From UBA1563 sp041667115 (GTDB taxonomy: Bacteria > Bacteroidota > Ignavibacteria > Ignavibacteriales > Ignavibacteriaceae): a stretch of DNA of 7,515 bases. Below the pieces are notes generated by a model that was not told the DNA's origin, ran no database searches, and saw nothing but the letters and a program-made list of their open reading frames with translations. The stretch lies in NCBI GenBank assembly GCA_041667115.1, contig JBAYFO010000096.1, positions 1-7,515 on the forward strand, in the 5' to 3' direction. Position numbers and translations under genes: made by a program. How positions within the stretch are numbered: position 1 is the first letter of the stretch; every line of letters starts with the position of its first letter. Of the stretch, positions 6,507-7,515 are shown piece by piece.

Positions 6507-6824
6507 TTGAAAAAATATTTTGCGGAAACAGTTTCTGGTAATAAGAAAAATTGTATTGTTAATGTCGGTAAATTTCATTATGAACATAAACATAATGAAG
6601 TGATGTTCATTTACTCCAATAGTAACATGCGTATAATGGATGTGCAAGCATGAAAGAGTGTGGATGTAAAAAAAATTATTGTAACTTGATTGTTCGTCGA
6701 AAGATTTTGAATTGGGAAGGAAGCAATCATGGTTGTAACTGTCGACTCAGTAATTAAGCGAGAAGTTTTACAAAAAATTTCTTTGATCGAAGGCATAAAC
6801 AACATATATACGGTAAAAATATAG
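6507..6824 (+). pseudogene. serA: remnant of the 3' end of serA (ACT domain)
   Basis: Three frame segments join into the C-terminus of D-3-phosphoglycerate dehydrogenase, the first enzyme of serine synthesis. Segment one (6507-6650) reads ETVSGNKKNCIVNVGKF, then MFIYSN and MRIMDV. This parallels the GTVFGNK-x-RIVxIDGF to LFIYNKD-PGxI stretch that leads into the SerA ACT domain. Segment two, shifted (from about 6644), reads ASMKECG then NYCNLIVRRK, a damaged form of the ACT hallmark NIAxxxVGRK. Segment three (6711-6824), back in the first frame, reads GKEAIMVVTVDS, then REVLQKISLIEGINNIYTVK, and ends at a TAG where SerA normally ends. Frames change at about 6645 and 6700-6711, and the first frame also carries internal stops at 6651 and 6708. 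The NAD-binding and catalytic domains, roughly 400 residues, are absent; trxA ends 37 bases upstream. The homology is from memory of family sequences, but the order and spacing of several motifs make it convincing. Confidence 0.75.
6574..6610. repeat. two overlapping, mutually exclusive inverted repeats
   Basis: TTCATTATG (6574-6582) pairs perfectly with CATAATGAA (6591-6599) around an 8-base loop. ATGAACAT (6580-6587) pairs perfectly with ATGTTCAT (6603-6610) around 15 bases. The two stems share 6580-6582 and their second arms interleave with the loops, so they cannot both form. They lie in the serA remnant, in the part equivalent to the start of the ACT domain, so they may be accidental. 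No T run follows, so terminator function is unlikely. Confidence 0.4.
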
Positions 6825-6898
6825 TATGAATGGAAAAAAGAACTTGACATTTTATTAAAAAATGCTTATTTCTGTTCTAAGAAAATAATTTGTTCTGT

Positions 6899-6920
6899 CT
6901 GGAATTTTAATATTCCGCAG
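6899..6920 (+). terminator. weak hairpin, possible relic terminator
   Basis: CTGGAAT (6899-6905) can pair with ATTCC (6912-6916) and CAG (6918-6920), leaving one bulged G. A T-rich but interrupted stretch (TTGTTATTATTT) follows. It begins 75 bases after the stop of the serA remnant, so it may be that gene's old terminator or could end trxA transcripts. The stem is short and the tail imperfect. Confidence 0.28.
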
Positions 6921-7044
6921 TTGTTATTATTTAACATGTAACTGTTCATCAATATTAAGGAATTTGCTTAACAAAGTTTTTTATTCTAAAGCATACGATT
7001 TTAATGAGTTGCATAATACAAAAATTAGAGACATTCCTTCTTTC

Positions 7045-7087
7045 ATGTTTAAAACATAATATTCTGTTTTACTTCAGTTTAACAGAA
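7045..7087. repeat. two adjacent small dyads in the spacer
   Basis: ATGTTT (7045-7050) and AAACAT (7052-7057) are perfect arms around one base, and TTCTGTT (7062-7068) and AACAGAA (7081-7087) are perfect arms around 12 bases. They lie 150-190 bases before the receptor-like gene. The first resembles a protein-binding palindrome more than an RNA hairpin. Chance palindromes are common in AT-rich DNA. Confidence 0.25.
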
Positions 7088-7224
7088 AATCTATGTAAAA
7101 GTTTTTCAATTGTTTTTTCGTTAACTAGAGCGTGAGAAATTAATGAGTTTTTCCCTTGGATTTATTTTACTGTTCGATAGAAGAATAAAAAATAAATAAT
7201 TCACTACCATCATCTATCTTTAAT

Positions 7225-7230
7225 AAGGAG
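7225..7230 (+). promoter_or_regulatory. strong ribosome-binding site of the receptor-like gene
   Basis: AAGGAG lies seven bases before the ATG at 7238. It is the best Shine-Dalgarno sequence in the window and fixes the start of the downstream gene, whereas the hydrolase and dnaE starts lack one. Confidence 0.75.
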
Positions 7231-7237
7231 AAATCAT

Positions 7238-7515
7238 ATGAAACGATGGGTTACAGTTCTAATTTCTTTTCTACTACTTCCAATGCTTGTTTTGGCTGGA
7301 ACAACGGGAAAGATAAAAGGTAAAGTTACAGATAAAAGTAATGGAGAGCCGTTAATAGGTGCAAGTGTCGTAGTCGTTGGGACCTCTTTTGGTGCCATGA
7401 CGGATATTGACGGTAATTATTCAATTTCTAATCTCTCAGCTGGGACGTATGCTGTTAAAGCCACTTACATTGGTTATCAGCCGACAACTTTGTCAGGTGT
7501 ACGTGTTAATGCTGA
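7238..7515 (+). CDS. exported CarboxypepD_reg-like protein, probably a TonB-dependent receptor (5' part)
   Basis: Ninety-two codons plus two bases are visible before the window ends. Residues 1-20 form a Sec signal peptide: a basic start (MKRW), a hydrophobic core (VTVLISFLLLPMLVLA) and a plausible signal peptidase I cut after Ala20. Residues 24-85 are a carboxypeptidase-regulatory-like beta-sandwich. Its marks are GKVTDKSNGEPLIGASV (28-44), the Asp-rich turn TDIDGNYSI (55-63) and LSAGTYAVKATYIGY (66-80). In Bacteroidota and relatives this domain most often precedes the plug and barrel of TonB-dependent (SusC/CirA-like) outer-membrane receptors that import large nutrients, and the VRVNA at the end would lead towards the TonB-box/plug region. 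The barrel is not in the window, so another secreted protein with this domain is possible. The start is fixed by AAGGAG seven bases upstream. It seems independent of trxA, which ends 768 bases before. Confidence 0.88.
   Translation, partial: MKRWVTVLISFLLLPMLVLAGTTGKIKGKVTDKSNGEPLIGASVVVVGTSFGAMTDIDGNYSISNLSAGTYAVKATYIGYQPTTLSGVRVNA

Larger units (their letters stand above)
6825..7237. other. gene-poor AT-rich spacer before the TonB-receptor-like gene
   Basis: These 413 bases contain no coding region I can support on either strand. The same frame as the serA remnant stays open after its TAG to about 6938, and another frame stays open across 6889-7060, but neither has a good start or a recognisable motif. 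TTGACA at 6844-6849 is followed 17 bases later only by TATTTC, a poor -10. No exact TAnnTTTG promoter was found. Small dyads lie at 6899-6920, 7045-7057 and 7062-7087. The promoter of the downstream gene should be here or further upstream but could not be fixed. Confidence 0.6.

Noticed and set aside
6650..6757. 35-codon Cys-rich small ORF with two CxC motifs, overlapping the preceding stop as ATGA
   Set aside because: It looked like a possible small metal-binding peptide, but its first half aligns with the SerA ACT helix and NIAxxxVGR region, so the cysteines are better explained as drift in the serA remnant. No ribosome-binding site.
6729..6824. 31-codon ORF with GGAAGGAA upstream, considered as a small protein gene
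   Set aside because: It is the last part of the SerA ACT domain; the apparent ribosome-binding site encodes the Gly-Lys-Glu just before it.
6429..6850. Two overlapping minus-strand ORFs of 72 and 79 codons
   Set aside because: They are antisense to the trxA end and the serA remnant, with Ser/Phe/Ile-rich peptides typical of chance AT-rich frames.
6825..6938. Open continuation after the TAG, considered as a stop-codon readthrough product
   Set aside because: The TAG falls where SerA normally ends and the downstream 38 codons show no recognisable motif, so a chance open stretch is more likely.

Overview
The window looks like chromosomal DNA from an AT-rich member of the Bacteroidota/Ignavibacteriota side of the FCB group. 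This is inferred from three things: a TAnnTTTG-type -7 promoter element (TATATTTG) ahead of the enoyl reductase gene, a TonB-receptor-style carboxypeptidase-regulatory N-terminus at the right edge, and the absence of strong Shine-Dalgarno sequences before several genes. The genus cannot be fixed from sequence inspection alone.

Layout, left to right. Positions 1-358, minus strand: most of a bacterial A-type RNase P RNA (rnpB), whose 3' end lies beyond the window. Positions 359-599: a spacer with candidate divergent promoters and a short operator-like dyad. Positions 600-1544, plus: an orphan alpha/beta-fold serine hydrolase with no recognised pathway. Positions 1545-1735: an AT-rich spacer. 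Positions 1736-5197, plus: a full-length replicative DNA polymerase III alpha subunit (dnaE) with an apparently intact PHP metal site. Positions 5283-6134 and 6149-6469, plus: a FabL/FabI-like enoyl-ACP reductase of the SDR superfamily and a thioredoxin (trxA), 14 bases apart and probably one transcript. Positions 6507-6824: a frameshifted remnant of the 3' end of a D-3-phosphoglycerate dehydrogenase gene (serA), recognised by joining three reading-frame segments. Positions 6825-7237: no supportable gene, only small dyads. Positions 7238-7515, plus: the start of an exported protein with a CarboxypepD_reg-like domain, probably a TonB-dependent outer-membrane receptor, cut by the window end.

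The intact genes are housekeeping functions: tRNA 5' maturation, chromosome replication, fatty-acid elongation and thiol redox balance, plus an envelope protein. I see no CRISPR array, defence island, prophage, transposase or other complete new system. The least expected item is the serA remnant, which turns an apparently empty spacer into a decayed gene end and suggests a past rearrangement next to trxA. Secondary points are the FabI-type Tyr-x6-Lys site on a classical SDR Rossmann motif, the complete PHP metal-ligand set in DnaE, and the uncharacterised hydrolase.
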